Shown: positions 11,228 through 21,162 of the stretch, in pieces
Layout: each line of letters begins with the position of its first letter
Numbering within the stretch: position 1 is the first letter of the stretch
From: UBA7396 sp034676185
GTDB lineage: Bacteria > Patescibacteriota > Gracilibacteria > BD1-5 > UBA6164
Assembly (NCBI GenBank): GCA_034676185.1
Contig: JAUCCN010000001.1
Coordinates: 62,001-126,000 of the forward strand
DNA length: 64,000 bases
Direction: 5' to 3'
Notes under the pieces: model-generated
Seen by the model: only the letters and a program-made list of their open reading frames with translations
Told to the model about the DNA's origin: nothing
Databases searched by the model: none
Program-made: the position numbers and the translations under genes

Positions 11228-11986
11228 TTATTTTTTGATATTATTTAAATTATGTTTTCTTGGTCTATCAGCTGATACTTCCAAAATACTTGATTTCATT
11301 TTTTCAATTGATGTAATATCTAAATCAAGAGCTGAATCCTCTTTTTCTAAATCTTTGATTTGTCTTTCTAAATCAGAAACTTCTGCTTTTAAAAAATTTA
11401 TTTGTTCTTGTAACTCATCTACTTTTGTTTGTTTTTCTGCTTTTACTTGTCAAATTGATCCTTTTCTTGATTGCATTTTTGCAATTGCTTCATCTAAGAT
11501 AGTATTTCTATCAAAATGAGTTTCTTGTACATGAGAAGTAATTACTTCTTCATTTTTTTCCTCATAATTTTCAGTTATTATTTGAGAAGAAATAGCTTCT
11601 TCAGGAACGATCACTTCTTCTCAAGCAATTGTATCATTTTGTGAAAATCAAAAATCAACTTCTTCTTGAACAAAAGTATTAACTTCTTCTTGTTTTACTT
11701 CTTCTTGCTTTACTTCTTCTACTTGTGATTCCACAACAAATAAATCATCTCAAAAAGAAATATCTGATACTTCATTTGTTGTTTCTTGAGATACTCAATC
11801 AAGAGTAAAATCAGTAGTTACTTCAGAAATACTTTCAGATGCTCAAAAATCAAGAATAAAATCATTCGCCTCATCAGCTTGTGTCATATTTTGTGAAGAA
11901 AAATCAAAATCCATGATACTGGTATCGCTTGATGTTTCATCTCAAATAATAATTAAATCTTCTTCATTTTGTATAGTAGTAGTCAT
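11228..11986 (-). CDS. Acidic, low-complexity coiled-coil protein, function unknown
   Basis: 252 residues. The first 150 are very acidic and poorly ordered, with repeated EEVKQEEVKQEEV. The last 90 form a heptad coiled coil (VDELQEQINFLKAEVSDLERQIKDLEKE). No membrane span or signal peptide. Directly upstream of pilT on the same strand, so it might be an adaptor or scaffold for the pilus machine; this is inference from position alone. Confidence 0.65.
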
Positions 11987-12185
11987 AATTTAAAATTTAC
12001 AAGTTAAAATACAATACCATTGTAACACATTTTATTTTTATTTGCAAAAAAAAAGCAAAAAAATATAATACCACTCACAGTGAATAATTCATAATTGATA
12101 ATAAAAGTCAGCTTTTGACTGATTTTTAATATATTTTCTTCTAAATTATTCATTATAACATTATTAATTACTAATTCTATTACTT

Positions 12186-12515
12186 ATGGATATGTCAAAA
12201 ATGGGAGAACTTATGAAACTCCAACAAGAAGCAATGAAAATTAAAAAAGAACTTGAAAATACTATTATTGAAGCAGAAGTAAATGGACTGGTTATTTCTG
12301 TAAATGGGGAAATGAAAGTTGATAAAGTAGAATTTGAAACTTGAGATCTCATTCCTGGACTCTCAGATTCACAAAAAAAAGCATTAGAAGAAGCTATTAT
12401 GCAAGCAGTGAATAAAGGAACAAAAAAAGCTCAAGAAGTTGCTGCTGAAAAAATGCAATGAGTAATGTCTCAAATGGGACTCAATTTACCAGCAGGAGGA
12501 TTTCCTGGAATGTAA
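12186..12515 (+). CDS. YbaB/EbfC-family nucleoid-associated protein
   Basis: 109 residues. Typical features: MGELMKLQQEAMKIKKELENTIIEAEVNG at the N-terminus and a C-terminal MQGVMSQMGLNLPAGGFPGM, giving the tweezer-like dimer that binds DNA. In many bacteria ybaB sits with dnaX and recR; here it is alone. A second ATG two codons downstream is also possible. Followed by a terminator. Confidence 0.9.
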
Positions 12516-12522
12516 TATCATT

Positions 12523-12557
12523 AAAAATATCATCCTTTCACGGATGATATTTTTTTG
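12523..12557 (+). terminator. Rho-independent terminator
   Basis: ATATCATCC / GGATGATAT stem with T-run, directly after the YbaB gene. Confidence 0.85.
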
Positions 12558-12677
12558 AAAATAACGACTGAAAACAATAAAACAAGAGAGGAAAACTTGA
12601 CTTTTTTCAAATAATAATTATGTTAAAAACTGACTTCTTAACATTTGGGAAGTAACAAAAAAGGAGGATTTTGTAAT

Positions 12678-13079
12678 ATGAAAAAAGTAGTTTTATTTTT
12701 CGTGAGTTTGTGTTTCTTTCAATCATCATTTTCAGGAGAAGGACCTATTGGAATAATTTATCCAGAACTTGCTATTACGGTGATTGAAGCACAAAAATTT
12801 GAATATAAAAATGCTTCATGTGAACCAAACACTGGAGAAATAAGCATTGAAGTAAACGCTGGTTTTGTAAGTATGTTTACTCATGCAAATCTGATTATCA
12901 GAGCTTTTGATGCAAAACAAAAGTGGAAAGAAACTCAAATAGAACTCAAAGGAGGGACACATACATATTCAGTCAATGCAAAAAGTATGGGGATAACGGA
13001 AGTTCGTTCCTATAGTATTGCAACTGAAACCACTTCTTTAATTTTTGAGCCTTGTGGCAAAAATGTATTAAAGAAGTAA
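12678..13079 (+). CDS. Small secreted protein of unknown function
   Basis: 133 residues. The signal peptide is MKKVVLFFVSLCFFQSSFSG, with a likely cut after the last Ser. The mature part looks all-beta with two cysteines (NASCEPNTG and EPCGKNV) that may form a disulfide. The ATG at 12678 is chosen because a perfect AAGGAGG lies 10 nt upstream (12661-12667), which is rare in this window. None of its nine glycines is TGA, unlike neighbouring genes, so it could be decoded under the standard code. No family recognised. Confidence 0.75.
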   Translation: MKKVVLFFVSLCFFQSSFSGEGPIGIIYPELAITVIEAQKFEYKNASCEPNTGEISIEVNAGFVSMFTHANLIIRAFDAKQKWKETQIELKGGTHTYSVNAKSMGITEVRSYSIATETTSLIFEPCGKNVLKK

Positions 13080-13083
13080 ATTT

Positions 13084-13117
13084 AAAAAGGCATCTCAAAT
13101 AAAGAGTGCCTTTTTTC
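13084..13117 (+). terminator. Rho-independent terminator
   Basis: AAAGGCA / TGCCTTT stem with a T-run after the secreted-protein gene; the TPR gene converges from the other side. Confidence 0.7.
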
Positions 13118-13999
13118 CTACCAACCATTTTTATTTTTACCAAAATCTTCAAACATAAAATCTTCTTTTAAAATATCAAAAATATCTCTTTGAGTTCTTG
13201 GTTTATTTAAATGAACATTACTTTTTTCTTCCTCTTGCAATTCTTTTATATATAACTCTATTGCTTGTTTTTCTTCTGGAGTAAGAGGTTTTGCTTCTTG
13301 GAGAGCATTTTCATCAATTTTTATAGAAGGGCCTCTTGGTTGTGGAGTATCTTCTCATGTATTATTTTGATTTTCTTCTGAAGTATTCTCTCAAGAATTT
13401 TCACCTGATTTTTCTGTCTCTGTTTGTTCATTTTGTTCTTTTTCTCAGTTGGTTTCTTCATTTTCTTGCTCATTTTGTTGTTTTTCTCAATTATTTGCTT
13501 CATCTTCTTGTTCTTCTTTTTCTTCTTGTTGATTTTTTATTTCTTCCATCAATTCATTTAATTTCTTCAAAACAAATTCATAATTTTTTCTTGTTTTTTC
13601 TTCATCTTGTATTTTTAAAGATTTTTGATAAGTAGAAAGTGCTTTTTGCCAAAAAGAAATTTTATCGTTATTATTATGAGAATATTCTCAAAGTCTATAA
13701 TAAGTATTTCCTAAATTATGATATAATACTTTACATATCTCATCACTTTTACAATCAAGCTGTGCATAATTTTGCAAAGCTTTTTCATATTCAGAAAGTC
13801 TATAATAATAATCTCATCTTTTCAATTGTAGTTTCTCACTTTTTGGAAAAACTTTTTCTAAATACTTATTTATATTATGAGAAAAAATATAATTATTTCA
13901 TGGTCAAAAAGCCAAGTTTGATGCAAAAAATATAATACTTGGCAAAACAAGAAAAAAACCAATTATAAGAATAAAAAGAGTCGTTTTTTTTATTTTCAT
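13118..13999 (-). CDS. Membrane-anchored TPR protein of an aerotolerance-like (Bat) operon
   Basis: 293 residues. An N-terminal membrane helix (FILIIGFFLVLPSIIFFAS) is followed by TPR-like helices with YYRLSEYEKALQNYAQL and NLGNTYYRLGEYS, then a Glu/Gln/Asn-rich low-complexity stretch of about 80 residues. Such TPR proteins (BatC/BatE type) sit behind paired VWA genes. Its start overlaps the end of the upstream VWA gene by 10 nt, so the two are translationally coupled. Confidence 0.75.
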
Positions 14000-14970
14000 T
14001 TTCTATCAAAATAATAAAATAAAATTAAATATGAAAGCAAAAAAACAAAAGCAATCATCATCATAAAGCGAGATAAATCAGTTTGCACAAATTTTTCAGA
14101 TTCTATATTTCCTGCAGGAAGATGTTTGAAAACAATATTTTTTATATCTTCTTTTTTATGAATAATAAATATTTCTCATCATAATTTTTGAGATATTTTG
14201 TTTAAAAAATCACTATCAAACTTTGTAATCACATTTTTTCAAAAATTATCTTTTAAATATATTGGATTCCTAAAATAATCATATCAAGAAATAATATTAT
14301 TTCATACATTATCTCCAAGTCATATTCCATAAAATACAATATTTTTTTCTTGAAAAATAGTTTTTAAAGCTCAAATAATTTCTATTTCTTTTTGTTTTTG
14401 ATTTGTATCAAAATTTCCAGAAGTATCTGTTGGCTCAAAATCACTTAAAACAACCAAAGCTCATCCTTGCACATCATCTATAAATCTCGTTGAAGCATTA
14501 TCAATTGCTTGATAGAAATTTGATCCTTGTTTCAAAATAGAATCTGTATTTGCTGTATTTAGAAAATTTAAAAAAAGATCTGTATCACTTGTAAATGGAC
14601 TTAAAGAAGTCACATCTCAAGCAAAAATAGTGAGAGCATATTTATTATTTGGATATTTTAGAATATATTCTTTTATCAAATTTTTTGCAACTTGTAAACG
14701 AGTATCTTCTCCATAATCCAAAGCGAGCATACTTTTTGAAACATCTAAAACAAATACTATATTTGATGCTTCTAGAGAAATATTTTTTTTAAGATGGATT
14801 TGATATCAAAAGACACTTATTCAAGTTATAAGAATAGCAAGTACTAAAAAGATACTTGGATACCCATATTTAGAATGTGCTATAAAAATCTTTTTCATAA
14901 CATATACAAATAAAAACCAAGCTATAAAAGCAAGAAATATTCCTATTACAATTCATATAAATATTCACAT
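13990..14970 (-). CDS. VWA-domain membrane protein (BatB-like)
   Basis: 326 residues: two N-terminal membrane spans, then a VWA domain with the MIDAS signature DVSKS in FVLDVSKSMLALDYG, and a C-terminal span (FMMMIAFVFLLSYLILFYYF). Under the standard code it would stop three residues earlier, at TGA; read as Gly it ends at TAA inside the next gene. Pairs with the VWA gene just upstream. The family takes part in envelope stress or chaperone-assisted assembly, but a precise role is not established. Confidence 0.82.
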
Positions 14971-14974
14971 ATTT

Positions 14975-15967
14975 TTAATTTTTTAAATGATAGTAAGGAT
15001 TCAAAAGTACAAAAACAAAAAATAAAATAAAAATTACATACACAAATGGCTTATAATATGGAACAAAGAATTGATATTCATTTACTTGAATTTCTTTTTT
15101 TTCCAGTAAATCAAGTTTTTCAAAAATAGTTTGAAAGGTTTCTTTACTATCTGCTCTATAATATTCTCCTCCTGTGAGTTTAGCGATTGCTTGTAAATTT
15201 TCTTCATCAACTCATCAAATAGCAAGCTTTTGAGTTCCATAAATATTATTAAAATTTACATATGTTTCTTCTTGCCCTCCTATTCAAACCGTATGAACCT
15301 TGATATTTTTTTCTTTTATATATTTTATAGCTTCTATCGGGTCAATTCCCCTATTGGCCTCCCCATCAGTAAGAAGAACAATAACTTTTTGTCTTTCACT
15401 TTTTTCATCAAATAAATTTGCTCCATACAAAAGTCCATCTCAAATGGCAGTTCCTTGAAGATGATTATAATCCTGATTTATACTTTCAATAGAAATTTTT
15501 TTTACATAATCCGTAATAAACTGATAGTCAAAAGTAAGAGGAACAGAAGTAAAAGGTTTTCCAGAAAATAATACAAGTCCTACTCTATCTGTGGTCAATT
15601 TTGAAGTAAAATCAGAAATTACTTGTTTTGCCACTTCTAAACGATTTGGTGGAATATCTTCTGCCACCATAGAATATGATAAATCAAGAACAATCGCAAT
15701 ATCAATCCCATTTTTTACAATATTTTGTTTTTGTTCTTTTAGATTTGGGTCTGCCATCAAAAATGAAAAAGTCAAAATGAGTAAAAATAAAACAAATACA
15801 TTCATTTTAAAAACAAATCTCGTTTTTCAAAAAATAGCTTCAATATCATCCATAAAAGCAAATTTTTGAGCAAACTTATTTGTAGAATAATACAAGAAAA
15901 GAAATATCATTCAAATAAAAAATGATATCATTCATAAAATTGGTTGTAAAAAAATTATATTTTGCAT
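14975..15967 (-). CDS. VWA-domain membrane protein (BatA-like)
   Basis: 330 residues. An N-terminal span and a second hydrophobic segment precede a VWA domain with intact MIDAS residues: DLSYS near residue 90, the Thr region (GTAIGDGL) and TDGEANRG. A C-terminal membrane helix (FVYVIFILFFVFVLL) anchors it. The next gene starts 4 nt downstream of its stop. The set BatA-BatB-TPR fits the Bacteroides aerotolerance arrangement without the DUF58 and MoxR genes usually present. Confidence 0.83.
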
Positions 15968-15975
15968 ATTCTCTC

Positions 15976-16917
15976 TTAAATTATTAAACTTCTCTCTATC
16001 TCATACATCATATCTTTTGTATCGCTTCCAAACATATTTCCAGTTTTCATTTTTCCATCTATAGAAGCTATATTTTCATATATTTTTATAAAATTCTCTT
16101 TTTGTATTTTATATGTTTTTGTTACTAAAAATGCTCTATTTCCCAAATCAAGTATTTCTTTTATTTCATTTGCGTTTTTTCATAAAAGTTGGAGTTTAAA
16201 AATATAAAAATACACTCTTAAATTAGAAGCAAATGAATTATACAGTAAATAAGGATTATCCATTTGAAAAGCAAGTTCTCTAAGTTTTAAAATAGATTTT
16301 TTCGTGTCAGAAGCAAGTAATAAATTAATAATTTCAAAAATATTTTCCTCAATATCACGGGAAATATCTTGAATATCTCATAATTCAACAAAATCCTTTC
16401 CGATCAGAATTTTATCAAGTTCAGAAGATATAGTCGCAAATTGTACTCCTTTTAATTCTATCATTTTTGCAATTACTTGAGGAGAAGCTTTATTTGCATA
16501 TACTTGTGTTAATTTTTCTTTTATCTCCTCTGGGGATTCAATTACAAAATCTTTTATTTCTCAGATTTCTTTTATTTTTTTATAAAGTTTTGATCTCTTA
16601 TCAGCTTTTGCATTATTAAAGACAATAATATTTTCAGTATTTGCTCTTTCTAATATTTGAAGAAAATATTCTTGAATTTTTAGGATGCTTTCACTCGTAT
16701 CTTCACTTCAAAAAGGAAAATCATCAATAATAAAAAGATTTTTTTGACTAAAAAGTCCAACTCATAAAAAATTTTGTTCAAAAAATCATATATCATAATC
16801 AAGTACATTATGAATATGGACAATATTATTTTCACTAAATTTTTGAGAAAAAGATGCTTCCCAAGTTGAGAGAAGTTTTTTTCTAAAATAATTTTCTCAA
16901 ACAAATAAATAAATCAT
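15976..16917 (-). CDS. holA: DNA polymerase III delta subunit (clamp-loader)
   Basis: Subunit that opens the beta sliding clamp. 313 residues, normal for HolA. The N-terminus MIYLFVGENYFRKKLL, then GLFSQKNLFIIDDF, NTENIIVFNNAKADKRSKLYKKI and the central EENIFEIINLLLASDTKKSILKLREL match the delta architecture. The C-terminal collar region carries DGKMKTGNM. Sequence is diverged, so this is called from motif order. It ends 8 nt before the BatA-like start, so the two are probably co-transcribed. Confidence 0.8.
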
Positions 16918-16976
16918 ATTCACTTTTTAATAGTAGTTTTCTTTGATTATTATATAAATTTTTCTCCCAAAATCAA

Positions 16977-17006
16977 AAAAAGATTTCTCATAAAAAAGAA
17001 ATCTTA
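16977..17006 (-). terminator. Rho-independent terminator
   Basis: AAGATTTC / GAAATCTT stem with T-run on the - strand, overlapping the stop of the hypothetical gene that ends at 17004. It closes the mutS operon. Confidence 0.75.
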
Positions 17007-17597
17007 AAATCAGAAAAGTTCTAGTGTTTTTTGTATAATTGTTTTTGTATTAATGCTGACACTATCAATAATTCGTATTTTTCAAAGTTGTTGTTGAGTA
17101 CGAGGATTTATGATTATCATCCCCTTTCCAGTTTTTAATGGAAAATCAAATTTTAATACAAAGGTTGCTCTTGCTGGTTTTGATGATTTATATTTAAAAT
17201 TTACTATAAAAATATCATTTCATCATTCAGTAGCACAAATTTTTAATATTTTAAAATATTGAAAATCTTTCATTCATAAATTTACAATCATTCCTTTTTC
17301 AAGTGCTTCTAATAAATCTTTCTTTTCAAACTCATCTTCTTTTGTATCAGAAAGTAATTCTCAAAATGTGACACATATTTCTTCAGTAATTCCATATTTT
17401 CAAACTAAATCAAGAGGAGTTCAAGATGAATCAAGCTCCAAAGTATGTGTAAGATGAGTAGTTAGTAAAGATGGAGTTTGAGTAATATGTGATACTTGGG
17501 TTTGAATTTTTCCTTTTATCCCCTCTGTTCTTGAACCTCTTAATGCGGCAAGACGATCTTTTAATATTTGTGCTTGTTGTTCTAATGATTGATTCAT
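17004..17597 (-). CDS. Conserved-looking hypothetical protein downstream of truncated mutS
   Basis: 197 residues, no signal peptide or membrane span. It starts 10 nt after the mutS stop and would be co-translated with it. An N-terminal helix (LEQQAQILKDRLAALRGSR) is followed by an alpha/beta region. I see no Walker motif and no similarity to the missing C-terminal half of MutS. Function unknown; position suggests a partner of the short MutS. Confidence 0.6.
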
Positions 17598-17607
17598 ATA
17601 TATTCCA

Positions 17608-18801
17608 TTATGTAAGTATTTCTTGTAAGGTTTTATTGTTACTTTTTTGTATTATTTCAATTATTTCCAAAATTGCTTCCAGAGATTTTTTTAAGTTGAG
17701 TAAATCACGGGGAGAAACTCTTTCTAAAGCAAGTCTATTCAAAATAGCATCCATATCAGAAATATATGATAATTTTTCTCTTATTTGATCAAGTAGAATC
17801 TTATTTTTTACTATTTCTTCAACAAATTGAAGTCTTTTTTTGATTTCTTTTTCATTTTTGAGAGGTCTGAGAATATTTTCTCTCAAAAATCTTTTTCACA
17901 TCGCAGTTTTGGTATGATTCAAAACTCAAAAAAGAGTTCAAGCAAGTTCACTTCCAGTTGAAAAATTATATACTAAATCTAAATTTCTTATCGTTGCTGC
18001 ATCTATTTCTAAAAACTCTGAAGTTGAATAATGACAAATAGTTTGAAATTGAGTCAGTGATTGTTTTTGATTGAGTTCAAGATAGCTTAAAAGTAAAGCA
18101 CTTGATACAATAGCTTCATCAAGTTTTTCAATTCAAAATCAAGAAAAATCCTTTACTCAAAAATGAGTGAGTAATTTTTGTCTTGGTTCATCTCTAAGTT
18201 CAAAATAATAAATATTAAGAGAATATTTTTTTTGTAATATTTCTTTTATTTTTTCATCATTAAAAAGTTTTTTTTCTAAAACTACTTCTTTGGGATTGAG
18301 TTTAAAAAGTTCTTTTTGTAAAGCATCAAAACTTCTAAATTCTCCAGTTTGCCATTTACTTGATGAAATATCTAAAATAGAAAGTCAAAACATATCTTTG
18401 GTATGCGAAATACTTAAAATAATATTTTGGTCAAAATGATCATATAAATCTCATTCTAAATTGAGAGTTGCTGGAGTAACTACTCTCACTACTTCTCTTT
18501 TCACAATTCATTTTAATTTTGGGTCAGAAACTTGTTCTACAATAGCTACTTTATATCCCGCATTTATCAGTCAAGGCAGGTATTTATCTTTTGCATGATA
18601 AGGAATTCAAGCAAGTGCTTCAGGATTTTTTGCATTTTTATTTCTTGAAGTTATGTTAATTCAAAGCACTTTATGGGCAATATGTGCATCTTCTCCAAAC
18701 ATTTCATAAAAATCTCACATTCTAAAAAATATAATAGCATCATGATACTCTTTTTTAATATCATAATATTGTTGCATTGCTGGGGTTACTACTTCTGTCA
18801 T
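17608..18801 (-). CDS. mutS: MutS, N-terminal half only (mismatch-binding, connector and start of lever domain)
   Basis: 397 residues against about 850 for MutS. The mismatch-recognition domain is intact, with DFYEMFGEDA (the conserved F-x-E) near residue 28 and GIPYHAKDKYL later. The connector domain and the start of the lever (NLDLVYNFSTGSELAGTLFGVLNHTKTAMGKR-type) follow. The gene then ends with TAA; clamp and ATPase domains are absent. No frameshifted remainder is visible downstream. It is either a pseudogene-like remnant, half of a split MutS, or a specialised DNA-binding protein. Confidence 0.85.
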
Positions 18802-18804
18802 AAT

Positions 18805-19083
18805 TTAGAAATTAAAATTATTAAAAACATCTTTTGCTTTTTCCACTCATCATTTCAAACTTTCTGAAAAATCCAAAGTATTTATACTTGGAATACTTTC
18901 TTTCATTTTTTCAATTTTTGAGTTTATATAATAAGGAATATAGATAAAAACAACAAATAAAATAAAGACATACCAAAATATTTTCATTCATAATTGAAGT
19001 TTTTTATATTGCTGTTCTCTTTTTATAATATCATAAATATAATCTATTTTTTCTTGTGAAGTAAGATTTTCTTTTGAGGACAT
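18805..19083 (-). CDS. Small single-span membrane protein
   Basis: 92 residues with one membrane helix (FWYVFILFVVFIYIPYYI) near the middle, a charged N-terminal cytoplasmic part and a polar tail. No family recognised. Ends 3 nt before the mutS start, so it heads that operon. Confidence 0.65.
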
Positions 19084-19335
19084 AAAAATAAATTATTTAT
19101 ATTTTTTCTATTTTATATATCAATTTTTATGAAAGAGATACAAAAATAAGTCTTATATTAAGATAATAAAATTACATTTTAAATCAAATTTATTTGCCAA
19201 ATTTTTGAAAGTAAATAAAACTCTTATTTTTAATGAGTAATACAAACTAAATACTAAATTTAAAGATGGGCGACTTACATCACTGCCGTTATTTTACTGG
19301 TATGTATTAAAATATTACAAGGAGTAATATACAAG
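19084..19335. other. Intergenic stretch with an unexplained GC-richer patch
   Basis: No ORF. Around 19267-19300 the sequence is clearly richer in G and C than the flanks (GATGGGCGACTTACATCAC and following). A small hairpin ATATTAC / GTAATAT lies at about 19310-19331. Could hold the promoter and leader of the mutS operon or a small RNA; nothing firm. Confidence 0.35.
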
Positions 19336-19376
19336 AAATAAGCTAATTTTCTGTGATACAGAAAATTAGCTTATTT
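19336..19376 (-). terminator. 19-bp perfect hairpin at the end of polA
   Basis: AAATAAGCTAATTTTCTGT (19336-19354) pairs exactly with 19358-19376 around a 3-nt loop and contains the polA stop codon. Likely terminator of polA. Confidence 0.8.
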
Positions 19377-20831
19377 ACATTCTCTCCAATTTTTTCCCAC
19401 TCACATATCAACTTTTAGCGATATAGAAGCAGAAATAATATTTTCCATAATATATGGAATTTCTTTTTGAATGATTTGAAACTCTTCAGGAACTACATTA
19501 AAAACCAATTCATCATGTACTTGCATAATCATTTTTGATTGCATATTTTTTTCTTTCAAAAATCTATCTATTTGGATCATTGCCAGTTTTATAATATCTG
19601 CTGAACTTCATTGGATTGGCATATTTATGGCTTCTCTTTCAGCTGCTTTTTTTATAATAGAATTACTATCATTGATGCTTCCAATAAATCTTTTCCTGTG
19701 GAACATCGTCTCCACATATCCATTTTTTTCACAAAATTCAATGGTTGTTTTAAAAAATTCCGCTACTTTAGGATATTGTTCATAAAATTTATTTATATAT
19801 TCTCTAGCTTCACTTTGAGAAATTCAAATCATTTTTGAGAGTCAAAATGGGCTAATTCCATAAATCACTCAAAAATTTACTGCTTTTGCTATTCTTCTTT
19901 CATCACTCGTAATATCATCTTTTCCAAATAAAAAATATCAAGTATTTTTATGGATATCAATTCCCTTTTCAAAACTTCCAAGTAAGCTTTCATCCTGACT
20001 CATAATTGCTAAAAGCCTTACTTCTATTTGAGAATAATCAAAAGAAACCAGTATATCATTTTCTCAAAATGGTAAAAATGCTTCTCTAATAGTTCATCAA
20101 AGTCAATTTGATGCTGGAATATTTTGTAAATTTGGATTGGTAGAAGAAAGTCTTCAAGTTGAAGCAATCGTTTGATTATACGAAGTATGAATAGTACTTG
20201 TAGGTTCATAAATCAATTTTGAAAGTCATTCTACATAAGTAGATTGCAGTTTGGTATATTGCCTATAATTTACAATATGTTTTGCAATAGGATAGGAAAA
20301 AGCCAAACTTTCCAGTACTTCATTATCCACACTATATCAAGTTTTTGTTTTTTTCCCTTGAGGTAATCACATTTTAGAGAAAAGTATATCTCATACTTGT
20401 TTTGGTGATTTGATATTAAAGTCTTCTCAAGCAATATCTTTGATAATTTTTTCCTCTTTGATAATTTCCTCTTTTAAATATTCTCCTATTTTCTCAAGTT
20501 TTTGCTTTGAAACCTTCACTCAAGCAATTTCCATATTTTTTAAAACTTCTAGAAGTGGAATTTCAATTTCATTTAATATTTTATCTTGAATAAATCATTT
20601 TTTTTCTTGCTCTTTAAAAATTTGTGCGGTAATATATACATCTTCTGCTGAATAAATAGATGCTTCTTCTAATGAAACTTCTTTGAAATTTATTTTAGCT
20701 TTTTCCGTAATTTCATCATAAGAAATCATTTTATAATCAAAGTATTTCTCTGCTAAAGCATCTAAAGAAAGTCATTTTCTTCCTGGTTCACGAATATATT
20801 CTCACAAAAGAGTATCATAAAATTTTGCCAT
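19371..20831 (-). CDS. polA: DNA polymerase I, polymerase domain only
   Basis: Family A polymerase of 486 residues, against about 900 for full PolA. It starts late in the exonuclease-like fold (YDTLLGEYIREPGRKGLSLD) and goes straight into the polymerase: TGRLSSTNPNLQNIP, motif A VSFDYSQIEVRL, motif B RRIAKAVNFGVIYG, motif C MQVHDELVF. The 5' nuclease and most of the 3'-5' exonuclease-like domain are absent. In-frame TAA codons lie just upstream, so the gene truly begins here. The 5' nuclease could be a separate gene elsewhere. Confidence 0.93.
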
Positions 20832-20928
20832 AATTTTTATTTATTATTATTAAGAGCCATTTTATAAATTTTTAGAAAAAAACAAAATAAAAAATTATAG
20901 AAGAAAAAATAAATATTTTTATTTTCTT

Positions 20929-20955
20929 TTGACAAATAAAAATATTTATTATAAT
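20929..20955 (+). promoter_or_regulatory. Strong sigma-70-type promoter for the tRNA at 20970
   Basis: Consensus TTGACA (20929-20934) and TATAAT (20950-20955), 15-nt spacer, about 15 nt before the tRNA 5' end. Confidence 0.75.
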
Positions 20956-20969
20956 ACACTTTATATTTT

Positions 20970-21050
20970 CGTAGTGTAGCTCAGTCTGGTAGAGCGTTTC
21001 TTTGAAATACAAGAAAAGGTCAGATGGTTCAAATCCTCTCATTACGACCA
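20970..21050 (+). tRNA. Aberrant tRNA, Phe-like (GAA) with inserted bases
   Basis: 81 nt ending in an encoded CCA. Acceptor stem CGTAGTG / CATTACG, T8-A9 and D-arm GCTC / GAGC with GG in the loop are normal. The anticodon region only forms a 5-bp TTTCT/AGAAA stem if the loop is 10 nt (about three bases too many), or an 8-nt loop with TTCTT/AAGAA. The T-stem AGA-GG / CC-TCT needs one bulged T. Removing these four bases gives a canonical tRNA with anticodon GAA. A normal tRNA-Phe lies at 30422, so this copy may be decaying or specialised. A strong promoter precedes it. Confidence 0.65.
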
Positions 21051-21084
21051 ATTTTATGTTAGAGTATGGTGGTTACCGTCATCA

Positions 21085-21158
21085 TTTGCTTTAGCAAAAA
21101 ATTCCTAGCTTACCGGCTAGGAAACAAAAAAACCAGAGCCTAAAAAGCTCTGGTTTTC
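21085..21158. terminator. Hairpin series ending in a bidirectional terminator
   Basis: Three stems in a row downstream of the tRNA: TTTGCT/AGCAAA, TTCCTAGC/GCTAGGAA (21102-21123) and AACCAGAGC/GCTCTGGTT (21131-21155). The last has a T-run on the - strand and a weaker one on +, so it serves the convergent M23 gene and probably the tRNA transcript. Confidence 0.75.
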
Positions 21159-21162
21159 CTTT

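Noticed and set aside
12645..12677. TTG start 11 codons upstream of the secreted-protein ATG
   Set aside because: It would place the Shine-Dalgarno inside the gene and spoil the signal peptide.
13336..13635. + strand Leu/Phe-rich ORF
   Set aside because: Complement of the Glu/Gln-rich part of the TPR gene.
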